A DNA stretch of 64,000 bases from Pseudomonas lurida (GCF_002563895.1 NZ_PDJB01000001.1:6121501-6185500), one strand, 5' to 3'. Shown: positions 19,840 through 29,337, counted from the stretch's first letter. The notes: generated from the sequence alone by a model not told the origin. Numbers and translations are program-made.

Positions 19840-20349
19840 TTATTGGGCAGGGCTGGATGGGGTGGCCACGACGTCGGCGCGCACGGCACGCACATCGAGG
19901 CTGATCTGGTATTCGGTGTATTGGCGCGCGGGCACGTTGATCACCGTGCGCCATTGCGCGCGGTCCAACTCGCGATAGCCCACTAGCAAGCCAATCTGGC
20001 GCGTGGAAGGGTCGAGATCGCGCTGGAGGCTCAGCTGCTCGCCGGGTTGCACCATCACCTCGTCCTGGTCCAGCAGGTCCAGGCCCAGGGTCGATTGCGC
20101 CCGGTCAGCGAGGGCGAAGTAATCGGAGCGGGCGAAGGTGGCGGCGTTCTTCAGTTCGAAGATGCGCACCCGCACCGGGGCAGCCTGGCCGTTGGCGCCG
20201 GGGTTAAGCCCGCTGATCGCATGAAAGTGCAGCTCGACGGCGGCAGTATTCGCGTCTGCCTCGGCGGCGGTTTCGGGGTTGGCGGCGTCTTTGGCACACG
20301 CCGTCAGCAGCAGCAAAGTGGCGACTGCGAGTAAAAACCTGGGAATCAT
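19840..20349 (-). CDS. tssJ: TssJ, outer-membrane T6SS lipoprotein
   Basis: A 169-residue lipoprotein with signal sequence and lipobox LTAC (Cys18). The mature part carries the transthyretin-like fold features of TssJ/SciN: an LHFHAISGLNPGANGQAAPVRVRIFELKN stretch at its start and the VVGYR-like LLVGYRELDRAQWRTVI segment. It caps TssM at the outer membrane. It follows fha1 by 57 bp in the same operon. Confidence 0.92.
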   Translation of the reverse strand: MIPRFLLAVATLLLLTACAKDAANPETAAEADANTAAVELHFHAISGLNPGANGQAAPVRVRIFELKNAATFARSDYFALADRAQSTLGLDLLDQDEVMVQPGEQLSLQRDLDPSTRQIGLLVGYRELDRAQWRTVINVPARQYTEYQISLDVRAVRADVVATPSSPAQ

Positions 20350-20406
20350 CCTGCGTCCTCAATGACGTACTTAGCTATCCGTTAATCCATGTGTTGCGGT
20401 GCGGCT

Positions 20407-21735
20407 TTATCGACGCTGTCGTGCGCTGTGTTCTTCGTAGGCTCGGCTGAATTCGCGGCCGAACAGGTCCTGGAAGTCTTCCTGGGCCTCGCGGGAAATA
20501 TTGCTGTAGAGCTCGGTAAACTGCTGCCAGTACTGGGCCTGCCGGGAGCCATTGAACAGGCTCGACAGCCCCCCAGGCTTGCCCATGCGCTCTTCCAGTT
20601 GCGCCGGCTCGAAGCGGCTGAGCAGGTGCTTGATCGCGGCTTCCACGCCGGCCATCACCGCCAGTTGGTGGGCGCGCAGATCATTGAAACTGTCGCGTAC
20701 GGCGAGGTCCGGTGCCATAAACGCCTGGTTGCCGTGGCGAAGCAAAAGCAGCAACGCTTCGTCGGCATTCGGGGCAAATTTCAACGGATTGTTTTCCGCC
20801 GGCTGGATCATCGTCTGCTGCATGCGAAACTCGCCCTTGAGGCTGGCACGGGCACGCAACACGTCGATCAGGCCCTCGACCATCAGGCGGTAGCTACGGC
20901 CGATGTTTTCCATCTGGGCCTGCGCCTGGGCCTTGTCCAGGCGCAATTGATCAAGGCCCGCGCCGCGCAGGAAGGCTTGCAGAAGATCGGGTTGTTGGCT
21001 ATCTGCAACGGGGAGCGCAGGCTCGACCACAGGTGGCGGCTGGATGATCTGTGGTGGGGGCGGCGGCGCACTGGCAACGGGCGCTGGCGTGTCGCCAAAC
21101 AGGTCCCAGTCTTCGGGAATCACCGAGCCCGAGACCACGGGCGTCTCGGCCACGGGCACGACGACCGGCGTCGGCGGGCGGAAGTCGTGTTGCTCGGAAG
21201 GCACGTGGTCCGGCGCGGTCGGCGGCGGCACGGCGGTGGGGCTGAGAAAATCAAACAGGTCCGGTAGCGTATCCATCGCGGAGGCTCCCTGGAACTGCGG
21301 CGCGATCACTGGCGCCTGGGCTGGCGCGGGCTTGTTCACCACGGCACCCATCAACGCTTCAAAGCTGTTCGGTGAATCGCCGGCAAACGGCTGGCTGTCG
21401 GCGACCTGCACGTTGAAGTCGATGCGCGCCTGGATCTCGTAATCGCCGATACGGATCAGCTCACCATCTTGCAGTGGCTCACTGTTACCCCGGCGCATGC
21501 GAATACCGGCTTTAACCAACTCCACACCGTTTGTGCTGTTGTCGGTTAAATAATAACGACCCTCTTTGTATTGAATAACGCAATGTTGCGAGGAGACCAG
21601 GCGCTCTGGGTCAGGCAAAACCCAGTCATTATCCGAGCTGCGGCCGATAGCCATCACGCCCTGGTTCATGGACTTTTCGGAGCACTGCCCAGGGGTAATC
21701 TTGTGATAACTAGTGATAGTCAAACACAGCGACAT
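20407..21735 (-). CDS. fha1: Fha1, FHA-domain scaffold and PpkA substrate
   Basis: 442 residues. The N-terminal FHA domain (about 20-100) has the phosphothreonine-binding pattern GRSSDNDWVLPD, VSSQHC and DNSTNGVEL. A long Pro/Ala-rich linker and a C-terminal T6SS FHA-family domain follow. PpkA-phosphorylated Fha1 is required for T6SS assembly in P. aeruginosa. ATG at 21735 is chosen because AAGGAGG lies a few bases upstream and it gives the FHA start MSLCLTITSY. It is the first gene of the leftward operon. Confidence 0.93.
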   Translation of the reverse strand: MSLCLTITSYHKITPGQCSEKSMNQGVMAIGRSSDNDWVLPDPERLVSSQHCVIQYKEGRYYLTDNSTNGVELVKAGIRMRRGNSEPLQDGELIRIGDYEIQARIDFNVQVADSQPFAGDSPNSFEALMGAVVNKPAPAQAPVIAPQFQGASAMDTLPDLFDFLSPTAVPPPTAPDHVPSEQHDFRPPTPVVVPVAETPVVSGSVIPEDWDLFGDTPAPVASAPPPPPQIIQPPPVVEPALPVADSQQPDLLQAFLRGAGLDQLRLDKAQAQAQMENIGRSYRLMVEGLIDVLRARASLKGEFRMQQTMIQPAENNPLKFAPNADEALLLLLRHGNQAFMAPDLAVRDSFNDLRAHQLAVMAGVEAAIKHLLSRFEPAQLEERMGKPGGLSSLFNGSRQAQYWQQFTELYSNISREAQEDFQDLFGREFSRAYEEHSARQRR

Positions 21736-22128
21736 CTTGCCTCCTTGCTGATACTTCGCGCACGGTCGATTCCAGGGACAGCGCCTCCCGGGATATCGCC
21801 ATCGGTCGAACAATCGACCGTCTAAAACCTGCCAATGCCAGCATGATCGCTGATCTTAACTGGGCTCTATGACAAAAATCCTGTCCCGGTGCGTCGTTCG
21901 ACTCACCAGTCGCGCAGGTTGTTAAGCACCGCACATCTGTCACAGAGGGCGAATAGCTTACCTTGACAAGGCCTAAGTACTACACCAAAAATGCACAACT
22001 TCTTGAATACCAGTGATGGCACATTAATGGCGCCTCGCTTATATGACCAAGAAAACATGCAAAGTTCCTCGCGCAACTAATGCATGAATTGCCCGCCATC
22101 TAACGGGCTGATAGGGAGATCAAATTCA
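21736..22128. promoter_or_regulatory. divergent control region of the T6SS operons
   Basis: A 393-bp non-coding stretch between fha1 (minus) and tssA (plus); both T6SS arms must be driven from here. It holds an 18-bp perfect palindrome at 21803-21820, a TTGACA hexamer at 21963-21968 and an AT-rich stretch with TTATAT at 22039-22044 on the plus side. It also holds Shine-Dalgarno sequences for both genes that contain GGA motifs. No sigma-54 -24/-12 element was recognised. Exact start sites cannot be fixed by eye. Confidence 0.65.
21803..21820 (-). promoter_or_regulatory. perfect inverted repeat in the fha1 leader
   Basis: CGGTCGA-ACAA-TCGACCG is a perfect 7-bp stem with a 4-nt spacer, 68 bp upstream of the fha1 ATG. 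It could be a protein-binding operator or a hairpin in the leader RNA; the sequence alone does not decide. Confidence 0.45.
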
Positions 22129-23148
22129 GTGGATGTGCCGTTGCTGCTCACCGCCGTTTCCGCGACTTCGCCCTGTGGCGAAGACATGGAATATGACGCG
22201 CAATTTCTGCAGTTGGAGCGTGATGCCAAGGGCCAACCCGAGCGCAGCATGGGCGACTCGATCCTGCCCGCTGAACCGCCGGAATGGCGCAGCATCCAGC
22301 AGCAAAGCCTCGACTTGCTCGCACGCAGCAAAGACCTGCGTATCACCCATTTCCTGTTGCAAAGCGCCCTCGCCCTCCAGGGTGTGGCCGGCCTGGCGCA
22401 AGCGCTGACGCTGATCGATGCCTTGCTGCGCGACTACTGGGCCGACCTGCATCCGCGCCTGGACGCCGACGACGATAACGATCCCACCGTGCGCATCAAC
22501 GCCCTCACCGGCTTGACCTGCGACACCAATATTCGCCTGCTGCGCGAAAGTGTCCTCACACGCTCACGCACCTTCGGCCCCGTGACCCTGCGCGCGGCGC
22601 TCAACGCCAGTGGCCTGTTGAGCTTTCCCGATGAACAGCTCGGCGCCCAGCAGCTCAACGCCGCGTTCCTCGACAGCGACCCCGAGCAACTGCAGGCTAC
22701 CCGCGACGCCCTGATTGCAGCGCGTGCGGCGTGCGAAGCCATCGAACAACAGGTCAACGACCAGGTCGGTTCCGCCCAGGGCGTGGACCTCAGTGCCCTG
22801 AAGCAACCGCTCAAGCAGGCGTTGCAGATACTCAATCAAGCGGTGCCAGGCACCGCCGGCAGCAGCGAACCCGAGGCCGTCAGTGACGACAATGCCCCCT
22901 CGGTCGACGTCGCCGCCGCCCCCGCAGCACCGCGCCCCGTTGGCGATATCGCCAGCCGCGACGATGTGCTGCGCAGCCTCGACAAGATCCTTGCGTACTA
23001 CACCCGGCACGAGCCTTCGAGCCCGCTGCCGGTGCTGTTGAACCGGGCGAAGAATCTGGTGCACGCCGACTTCGCGGCCATCGTGCGCAATCTGATTCCC
23101 GACGGCATGTCCCAATTTGAAAACCTGCGTGGCCCGGACGGCGAGTAA
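22129..23148 (+). CDS. tssA: TssA, T6SS sheath-assembly cap protein
   Basis: 339 residues with an ImpA_N-type N-terminal domain (MDVPLLLTAVSATSPCGEDM), a Pro/Ala-rich linker near residues 240-290 and a C-terminal VasJ-like tail ending in LRGPDGE. TssA primes and caps sheath-tube polymerisation. I choose GTG at 22129 because AGGGAG lies 10 nt upstream and the family starts MDVPLL. The in-frame ATG at 22084 lacks a good ribosome site. It is the first gene of the rightward operon. Confidence 0.92.
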   Translation: MDVPLLLTAVSATSPCGEDMEYDAQFLQLERDAKGQPERSMGDSILPAEPPEWRSIQQQSLDLLARSKDLRITHFLLQSALALQGVAGLAQALTLIDALLRDYWADLHPRLDADDDNDPTVRINALTGLTCDTNIRLLRESVLTRSRTFGPVTLRAALNASGLLSFPDEQLGAQQLNAAFLDSDPEQLQATRDALIAARAACEAIEQQVNDQVGSAQGVDLSALKQPLKQALQILNQAVPGTAGSSEPEAVSDDNAPSVDVAAAPAAPRPVGDIASRDDVLRSLDKILAYYTRHEPSSPLPVLLNRAKNLVHADFAAIVRNLIPDGMSQFENLRGPDGE

Positions 23149-23202
23149 GCCGCTCGACTGCGCAGTAACAACACCGTCGCTCAAGCGACCAGGAGCAGCA
23201 AC

Positions 23203-23709
23203 GTGGCGAAGCAAAGTTCTCAGAAATTCATCGCGCGCAACCGCGCGCCTCGAGTGCAGATCGAGTACGACGTCGAGCTCTACGGCGCCGAGAAAAAGGT
23301 CCAGCTGCCCTTCGTGATGGGCGTGATGGCCGACCTCGCCGGCAAGCCTGCCGAGCCTTTGGCGCCGGTGGCCGACCGCAAATTCCTTGAAGTGGACGTC
23401 GATAACTTCGACTCGCGCCTCAAGGCCATGCAGCCGCGCGTAGCGTTCCACGTCCCTAACGAGCTGACCGGCGAAGGCAACCTGAGCCTGGACATCACCT
23501 TCGAAAGCATGGACGACTTCAGCCCGGCCGCCGTGGCCCGCAAAGTCGACTCGCTGAACCAACTGCTCGAAGCCCGCACCCAGCTGGCCAACCTGCTGAC
23601 CTACATGGACGGCAAGACTGGCGCTGAAGAAATCATCATGAAGGCGATCAAGGACCCGGCACTGCTCCAGGCACTTGCCAGCGCGCCCAAGCCTGCAGGG
23701 GACCAGTAA
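23203..23709 (+). CDS. tssB: TssB, small contractile sheath subunit
   Basis: A 168-residue TssB/VipA/ImpB protein starting MAKQSSQKFIARNRAPRVQI, with the conserved LPFVMGVMADLAG segment and a helical C-terminus that binds TssC. TssB and TssC form the contractile sheath around the Hcp tube, and TssB helps present TssC to ClpV. GTG start with AGGAGC 7 nt upstream. tssC starts 3 bp after the stop. Confidence 0.95.
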   Translation: MAKQSSQKFIARNRAPRVQIEYDVELYGAEKKVQLPFVMGVMADLAGKPAEPLAPVADRKFLEVDVDNFDSRLKAMQPRVAFHVPNELTGEGNLSLDITFESMDDFSPAAVARKVDSLNQLLEARTQLANLLTYMDGKTGAEEIIMKAIKDPALLQALASAPKPAGDQ

Positions 23710-23711
23710 TC

Positions 23712-25208
23712 ATGACTGACAATACCGCCCGCGAAGGCTCCCAGATCCTGGGTGCCACCGAAGAAGCCAGCGAGTTCGCGAACCTGCTGCTGCAAGAATT
23801 CAAGCCCAAGACCGAGCGTGCCCGCGAAGCCGTGGAAACTGCCGTGCGCACCCTGGCCGAACAGGCGCTGGCGCAAACCGACCTGGTGTCCAATGACGCG
23901 ATCAAGTCGATCGAATCGATCATTGCCGCCATCGACGCCAAGCTGACCGCCCAGGTCAACCAGATCATCCACCACCAGGATTTCCAGCAACTGGAAAGCG
24001 CCTGGCGTGGCCTGCACTACCTGGTCAACAACACCGAGAGCGATGAGCAGCTCAAGATCCGCGTGCTCAACATCTCCAAGCCGGACCTGCACAAGACCCT
24101 GAAGAAATTCAAGGGCACCGCATGGGACCAGAGCCCGATCTTCAAGAAGATGTACGAAGAAGAATACGGCCAGTTCGGTGGCGAGCCCTACGGCTGCCTG
24201 GTGGGCGACTACTACTTCGACCAGTCGCCACCCGACGTGGAACTGCTCGGCGAGCTGTCGAAAGTCTGCGCCGCCATGCACTCCCCGTTCATCGCCGCAG
24301 CGTCGCCGACCGTGATGGGCATGGGCTCGTGGCAGGAACTGTCGAACCCACGCGACCTGACCAAGATCTTCACCACCCCGGAATACGCAGGCTGGCGTTC
24401 GCTGCGTGAATCGGAAGACTCACGCTACATCGGCCTGACCATGCCGCGCTTCCTGGCACGCCTGCCGTACGGCGCCAAGACTGACCCGGTGGAAGCGTTC
24501 GCCTTCGAAGAAAACACCGACGGTGCCGACAGCTCCAAGTACACCTGGGCCAACGCCGCGTACGCGATGGCCGTGAACATCAACCGGTCGTTCAAGCACT
24601 ATGGCTGGTGCTCGCGCATCCGTGGCATCGAGTCCGGCGGCGAAGTGGAAAACCTGCCGGCCCACACGTTCCCGACCGACGACGGTGGCGTGGACATGAA
24701 GTGCCCGACCGAAATCGCCATCAGCGACCGCCGCGAAGCGGAACTGGCGAAGAACGGTTTCATGCCGCTGCTGCACAAGAAAAACACCGACTTCGCCGCA
24801 TTCATCGGTGCGCAGTCGCTGCAGAAACCGGCCGAATACGATGACCCGGACGCCACCGCCAACGCCAACCTGGCCGCACGCCTGCCGTACCTGTTCGCCA
24901 CCTGCCGTTTCGCCCACTACTTGAAGTGCATCGTTCGCGACAAGATCGGTTCCTTCAAAGAGAAGGACGAGATGCAGCGCTGGTTGCAGGACTGGATCCT
25001 CAACTACGTGGACGGTGACCCTGCGCACTCCACCGAAACCACCAAGGCCCAGCACCCGTTGGCTGCCGCCGAAGTGATCGTGGAAGAAGTGGAAGGCAAC
25101 CCAGGCTACTACAACTCCAAGTTCTACCTGCGCCCGCACTACCAGCTCGAAGGGCTGACCGTGTCGCTGCGCCTGGTATCGAAGCTGCCTTCGGCGAAAA
25201 GCGCGTAA
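23712..25208 (+). CDS. tssC: TssC, large contractile sheath subunit
   Basis: A 498-residue TssC/VipB/ImpC protein of normal length. It has the N-terminal helix recognised by ClpV (EEASEFANLLLQEF region), the conserved QLESAWRGLHYLV motif, GLTMPRFLARLPYG and the family C-terminus YYNSKFYLRPHYQLEGL. It co-polymerises with TssB as the sheath. It is separated from hcp by a 171-bp gap filled with a REPIN. Confidence 0.96.
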   Translation: MTDNTAREGSQILGATEEASEFANLLLQEFKPKTERAREAVETAVRTLAEQALAQTDLVSNDAIKSIESIIAAIDAKLTAQVNQIIHHQDFQQLESAWRGLHYLVNNTESDEQLKIRVLNISKPDLHKTLKKFKGTAWDQSPIFKKMYEEEYGQFGGEPYGCLVGDYYFDQSPPDVELLGELSKVCAAMHSPFIAAASPTVMGMGSWQELSNPRDLTKIFTTPEYAGWRSLRESEDSRYIGLTMPRFLARLPYGAKTDPVEAFAFEENTDGADSSKYTWANAAYAMAVNINRSFKHYGWCSRIRGIESGGEVENLPAHTFPTDDGGVDMKCPTEIAISDRREAELAKNGFMPLLHKKNTDFAAFIGAQSLQKPAEYDDPDATANANLAARLPYLFATCRFAHYLKCIVRDKIGSFKEKDEMQRWLQDWILNYVDGDPAHSTETTKAQHPLAAAEVIVEEVEGNPGYYNSKFYLRPHYQLEGLTVSLRLVSKLPSAKSA

Positions 25209-25230
25209 ACCCCGCATGAGCCGGCTCTTT

Positions 25231-25319
25231 TGTGGGAGCCGGGCTTGCCCGCGATTGCATCACCGCGGTCTGCCAGCCAGGCCGCGGTGATGCAATCGCA
25301 GGCAAGCCAGTTCCCACAG
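25231..25319. repeat. long REPIN between tssC and hcp
   Basis: Two REP halves in inverted orientation. TGTGGGAGCCGGGCTTGCCC begins the left arm; the right arm ends with GGCAAGCCAGTTCCCACA. The inner parts continue the pairing (GCGATTGCATCACCGCGG with CCGCGGTGATGCAATCGC), so almost the whole 89 bp can fold into one long hairpin. It may terminate part of the upstream transcript or stabilise the tssABC mRNA 3' end, leaving hcp with its own level. Confidence 0.88.
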
Positions 25320-25379
25320 AAAAGCATTGCCCATTGGGCTTAAACAAATATCGTGGCTGAGACCACACAGGGAGAAAAC

Positions 25380-25868
25380 ATGGCTGTTGATATTTTCATC
25401 AAGATCGGCGACATCAAGGGCGAGTCCATGGACAAGGCCCACAAGGACGAAATCGACGTGCTGAACTGGAGCTGGGGCATGGCCCAGTCCGGCAACATGC
25501 ACGTGGGTGGTGGTGGTGGCGCGGGCAAGGTGAATATCCAGGACCTGTCGCTGACCAAGTACGTCGACAAGGCCTCGCCGAACCTGATGATGCACTGCGC
25601 CAGCGGCAAGCACATCGACAAGGTCAAGCTGACCGTGCGCAAGGCCGGCGGCGAAAGCCAGGTCGAGTACATGGTGATCAACCTGGAAGAAGTGCTGGTC
25701 ACCTCGCTGAGCACGGGCGGTTCGGGTACCGATGACCGACTGACCGAGAACGTCACCCTGAACTTTGCCCAAGTGATGGTCGACTACCAGCCGCAGAAAG
25801 CCGACGGCACCAAAGACGGCGGCGCGATCAAGTTCGGCTGGAACATCCGCTCCAACACCAAGCGCTGA
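25380..25868 (+). CDS. hcp: Hcp, T6SS tube protein
   Basis: A 162-residue Hcp1-class protein starting MAVDIFIKIGDIKGESMDKA, the same length as P. aeruginosa Hcp1. Glycine-rich loop GGGGGAGK near residue 45 and the DDRLTENVTLNFAQVMVDY strand are family features. Hexameric rings stack into the inner tube and carry small effectors. ATG at 25380 follows AGGGAGA with good spacing; an upstream in-frame start adds a nine-residue leader absent from the family. Confidence 0.97.
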   Translation: MAVDIFIKIGDIKGESMDKAHKDEIDVLNWSWGMAQSGNMHVGGGGGAGKVNIQDLSLTKYVDKASPNLMMHCASGKHIDKVKLTVRKAGGESQVEYMVINLEEVLVTSLSTGGSGTDDRLTENVTLNFAQVMVDYQPQKADGTKDGGAIKFGWNIRSNTKR

Positions 25869-25958
25869 TAGCTCTGGTGGCCGTGGCTGCGCGCCACGGC
25901 CCCAGGCCTCCCCGCTCACCAACCGTCCCCCTCACAACCCGTCCGTGGAGCTGCTTTG

Positions 25959-26474
25959 GTGGTAACTGAAATCGCTTCCCGCGACCGTCTGCAACCGTCC
26001 CTGCTGGACCGGCTGACTGACGACGACCCGACCAACCCCAAGGAAAGCGCCGACAAACGCGTGCTGTCCCTGACCCAATTGAAAGCCTCGGTACTGCGCG
26101 ACCTGGCGTGGCTGCTCAACACCACGTCGTTGCTTGATGCCGATGCCACGCTGCACACCCAGGCCGGCACCTCGGTGGTCAATTACGGCCTGCCGGCGCT
26201 GGCGGGCAACAGCGTTTCCAGTGTCGACATCAAGGCCCTGGAAGCCCTGATCTACCAGGCCATCGCCACCTTTGAGCCACGCATCCTGCGCCATACGCTG
26301 CGGGTCAAGGCGCGTGTCGGCCATGGCGAGATGAATCACAACGCCCTGAGTTTCGAAATCGAAGGCGACCTGTGGGCACAGCCGGTGCCGTTGCGCCTTT
26401 TGCTGCAAACCGACCTCGACCTGGAATCCGGGCATGTGCGTGTGGTCAACGCCGACCAGCGGAGGCGCCCATGA
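25959..26474 (+). CDS. tssE: TssE, gp25-like baseplate wedge protein
   Basis: A 171-residue gp25/TssE protein that initiates the sheath on the baseplate. Features are [40 protein letters not shown] and a C-terminal [13 protein letters not shown]. The start is GTG at 25959 or TTG at 25956; GGAG at 25947-25950 supports GTG slightly better. The stop overlaps tssF by 4 bp. tssE follows hcp directly, with no tagJ gene between them, unlike P. aeruginosa H1. Confidence 0.9.
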   Translation: MVTEIASRDRLQPSLLDRLTDDDPTNPKESADKRVLSLTQLKASVLRDLAWLLNTTSLLDADATLHTQAGTSVVNYGLPALAGNSVSSVDIKALEALIYQAIATFEPRILRHTLRVKARVGHGEMNHNALSFEIEGDLWAQPVPLRLLLQTDLDLESGHVRVVNADQRRRP

Positions 26475-28330
26475 ACCCGCGCCTGCTGGAGCTGTACAAC
26501 CAGGAACTGCACCATGTGCGCGAAAGCGCCGCGGAGTTCGCCAAGGAATACCCGAAGATCGCCAGTCGGCTGACCCTGTCCGGCATGGACTGCGCCGACC
26601 CGTACGTTGAGCGCCTGCTCGAGGGTTTCGCGTACCTCACCGCCCGCGTGCAGCTCAAACTCGACGCCGAATACCCGACCTTCACCCATAACCTGCTGGA
26701 AATCGCCTACCCGCACTACCTGGCGCCGACGCCGTCGATGACCGTGGTGCAATTGCAGACCGACCCCGACGAAGGCTCGCTGACCAGCGGTTTCCCGTTG
26801 CCCCGCGACACCGTATTGCGTGCCGCCCTGGGCCGTGAGACCCAGACCTGCTGCGAATACCGCACCGCGCACCCGGTGACGTTGTGGCCGCTGCAGGTCA
26901 GCAATGCCGAGTACTTCGGCAACCCCGCCGCCGTGTTGGGCCGGTTGGCGGCCAGTGAGCCGAAAGCCAAGGCCGGCCTGCGCCTCACCTTGCGCACCGG
27001 CGCCGAATTGCCCTTCAACAGCCTCGACCTGGATAACCTGCCGCTGTACCTCAGCGGTGCCGACGAGCAACCGTTCCGCCTTTACGAGCAACTGCTGGGC
27101 AACGCCTGTGCGGTGTTTGCACGCAAGCCTGGCGGAGACTGGGTAGAGCGCCTGCCGCAAGATGCCCTGCGCTCTCGGGGTTTTGATGACGCCGACGCGG
27201 CCATGCCCGTGGTGGCGCGTGCGTTCCAGGGCTATCGCCTGCTGCAGGAATACTTCGCCCTGCCCCACCGTTTCCTGTTCGTCGAGTTCGCCGAGCTCAG
27301 CCGCGCGGTCAAGCGTTGCGACGGCCAGGAACTGGAGCTGATCGTGCTGTTCGACCGCCACGAGCCGAGCCTGGAAGGCAGCGTCGGCGCGGCGCAGTTC
27401 CTGCCGTTCTGCACCCCGGCGATCAACCTGTTTCCCAAGCGCGTAGACCGTATCCACCTGTCCGACCGGGTGAACGAACACCATGTGATCGCCGACCGTA
27501 CGCGGCCGATGGATTTCGAGATTCATTCGTTGAGTGGCATCACCGGCCATGGCACCGGGCCGGAACAGCCGTTCTTGCCGTTCTATGCGGTGCGCGACCC
27601 GTCGCGCTATGGCCGCGACCAGGCCTATTACACCGTGCGCCGCGAGCCGCGCGTGCTGTCCAGCGACCAACGCCGCAACGGCCCGCGTTCCACGTACGTG
27701 GGCAGTGAAACCTTTGTCAGCCTGGTGGACAGCGGGCAAGCGCCTTACCGTCATGATCTGCGCCAGCTCGGCGTGACCGCGCTGTGCACCAACCGTGACC
27801 TGCCGTTGTTCATGAGCGTGGGCAACGGCAAGACTGACTTCACCCTGGCCGACAGCGCCCCGGTATTGGCCGTGCGCTGCGTGGCCGGCCCGAGCCGACC
27901 GCGCGCCAGCCACGCCCATGACGCCAAGGCCTGGCGCCTGATCAGCCAGTTGTCGCTCAACTATCTGTCCCTGAGCGAACAGGGCCAGGGCGCGGCAGCC
28001 TTGCGCGAACTGCTGCGCCTGTATGGCGACAGCAACGACGCCGCCCTGCAATTGCAGATCGAAGGGCTGCGCGACGTCAGCAGCAAATCGGTGACCCGCC
28101 GGCTGCCGATGCCCGGCCCGATCGTGTTTGGGCGCGGCCTGGAGATCACCCTGGAATTCGATGAAAACGCGTTTCGCGGCACCGGCGTGTTCCTGCTCGG
28201 TGCAGTGCTGGAACGCTTCCTGGCACGCTACGTGTCGATCAACAGTTTTACCGAGACGGTGATCCGTACCACCGAACGCGGCGAGATCATGCGATGGAAA
28301 GCCAAGCCCGGACGTCGTCCGACCCTGTGA
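26471..28330 (+). CDS. tssF: TssF, T6SS baseplate wedge protein
   Basis: A 619-residue TssF/VasA/ImpG protein starting [20 protein letters not shown], a family signature. It also has [19 protein letters not shown] and, near the middle, [14 protein letters not shown]. TssF pairs with TssG in the baseplate wedge. ATG at 26471 lies in the overlap with tssE; reading further upstream in this frame only gives a shadow of tssE. Confidence 0.95.
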   Translation: MNPRLLELYNQELHHVRESAAEFAKEYPKIASRLTLSGMDCADPYVERLLEGFAYLTARVQLKLDAEYPTFTHNLLEIAYPHYLAPTPSMTVVQLQTDPDEGSLTSGFPLPRDTVLRAALGRETQTCCEYRTAHPVTLWPLQVSNAEYFGNPAAVLGRLAASEPKAKAGLRLTLRTGAELPFNSLDLDNLPLYLSGADEQPFRLYEQLLGNACAVFARKPGGDWVERLPQDALRSRGFDDADAAMPVVARAFQGYRLLQEYFALPHRFLFVEFAELSRAVKRCDGQELELIVLFDRHEPSLEGSVGAAQFLPFCTPAINLFPKRVDRIHLSDRVNEHHVIADRTRPMDFEIHSLSGITGHGTGPEQPFLPFYAVRDPSRYGRDQAYYTVRREPRVLSSDQRRNGPRSTYVGSETFVSLVDSGQAPYRHDLRQLGVTALCTNRDLPLFMSVGNGKTDFTLADSAPVLAVRCVAGPSRPRASHAHDAKAWRLISQLSLNYLSLSEQGQGAAALRELLRLYGDSNDAALQLQIEGLRDVSSKSVTRRLPMPGPIVFGRGLEITLEFDENAFRGTGVFLLGAVLERFLARYVSINSFTETVIRTTERGEIMRWKAKPGRRPTL

Positions 28331-29337
28331 GTACCCTGGATGCGATGCATCAGGAGCCCTGGGAATACGATTTCTTCCAGGCGTTGCGGCGTATCGAGTG
28401 CGAATCGCCTGAGCTGCCGCGCCTGGGCCATTCCCTGCGCCTGGCCGATGACCCGTTGCGCCTGGGGCAACAGGCGGATTGCACGTTCGCCCCGGCCACG
28501 CTGGCATCGGTCGATCCCGGTGGCGACGGCAAGCCGGCGCGGCTTGAGCAGTTCTTCTTTGGCCTCGGCGGCCCCAATGGCCCGCTGCCGCTGCATATCA
28601 CCGAGTATGTACGCGAACGTCAGCGCAACAATGCCGACAGCACCAGCAAACAATTCCTGGACGTGTTCCACCACCGTCTGCTGAGCCTGTTTTACCGGGC
28701 CTGGGCCGAAGCGCGGCCGACGGTCAGCCACGACCGCCCGGACGATGACTACTGGTCTGCACGCCTCGCCGCCCTGAGTGGCCGTGGCATGCCGAGCCTG
28801 CTGAACCAGGGGCTCATCCCGGATACCGCGAAGCTGCATTACAGCGGCCACCTCTCGGCGCAAACCCGCTACCCGGACGGTTTGAAAGCCATTCTCGGCG
28901 AGTACTTCGGCCTGCCGGTAGAGATCGAAGAGTACGTCGGCCAGTGGTTGGAACTGCCTGAACGCAGCCGCGTGGGCGTGAGCGCCAACCGCCTGGGCGT
29001 GGACGTTTGCCTGGGCAGCTTCGTGTGGGACCGCCAGCACAAATTCCGTATCCGCCTGGGCCCCCTCAAGCTGGATGACTACATGGGCATGCTGCCCGGC
29101 CGCCAGGCTTTCAACGAGCTGGTGGCGTGGGTGGCCGAGTACCTGGGCCATGAACTGGACTGGGACCTGAACCTGATTCTGCAACAACCCGAAGTGCCAG
29201 CGCTGCAACTCAACGGCCAGTTCCGCCTGGGCTTCAATACCTGGCTCGGCAAGCCCGAGCATGACGCCAACGACCTAATCCTGGCCCGGCACTACGCCGA
29301 CCACGCCACCACCTCAAGGAATCCAGAGCATGGGTGA
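28294..29337 (+). CDS. tssG: TssG, T6SS baseplate wedge protein
   Basis: A 347-residue TssG/VasB/ImpH protein with PWEYDFFQALRRIEC near the start, FFGLGGPNGPLPLHITEY and FGLPVEIEEYVGQWL, all family-typical. It completes the TssE-TssF-TssG wedge that surrounds VgrG. The start lies 37 bp inside tssF, implying translational coupling, and its end overlaps clpV by 8 bp. Confidence 0.94.
   Translation: MESQARTSSDPVSTLDAMHQEPWEYDFFQALRRIECESPELPRLGHSLRLADDPLRLGQQADCTFAPATLASVDPGGDGKPARLEQFFFGLGGPNGPLPLHITEYVRERQRNNADSTSKQFLDVFHHRLLSLFYRAWAEARPTVSHDRPDDDYWSARLAALSGRGMPSLLNQGLIPDTAKLHYSGHLSAQTRYPDGLKAILGEYFGLPVEIEEYVGQWLELPERSRVGVSANRLGVDVCLGSFVWDRQHKFRIRLGPLKLDDYMGMLPGRQAFNELVAWVAEYLGHELDWDLNLILQQPEVPALQLNGQFRLGFNTWLGKPEHDANDLILARHYADHATTSRNPEHG

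Noticed and set aside
17419..19986. An 855-codon open frame on the plus strand opposite tssL, tssK and tssJ
   Set aside because: It is the antisense shadow of three well-supported genes in high-GC DNA. The translation is rich in His, Arg and Gln with no recognisable domain.
21963..21991. TTGACA promoter for tssA
   Set aside because: The -35 hexamer is perfect, but no acceptable -10 lies 16-18 bp downstream, so I do not call a promoter here.
26336..28507. A 723-codon minus-strand open frame opposite tssF
   Set aside because: Antisense to TssF, which has clear family motifs. No ribosome site or conserved pattern in the minus-strand frame.
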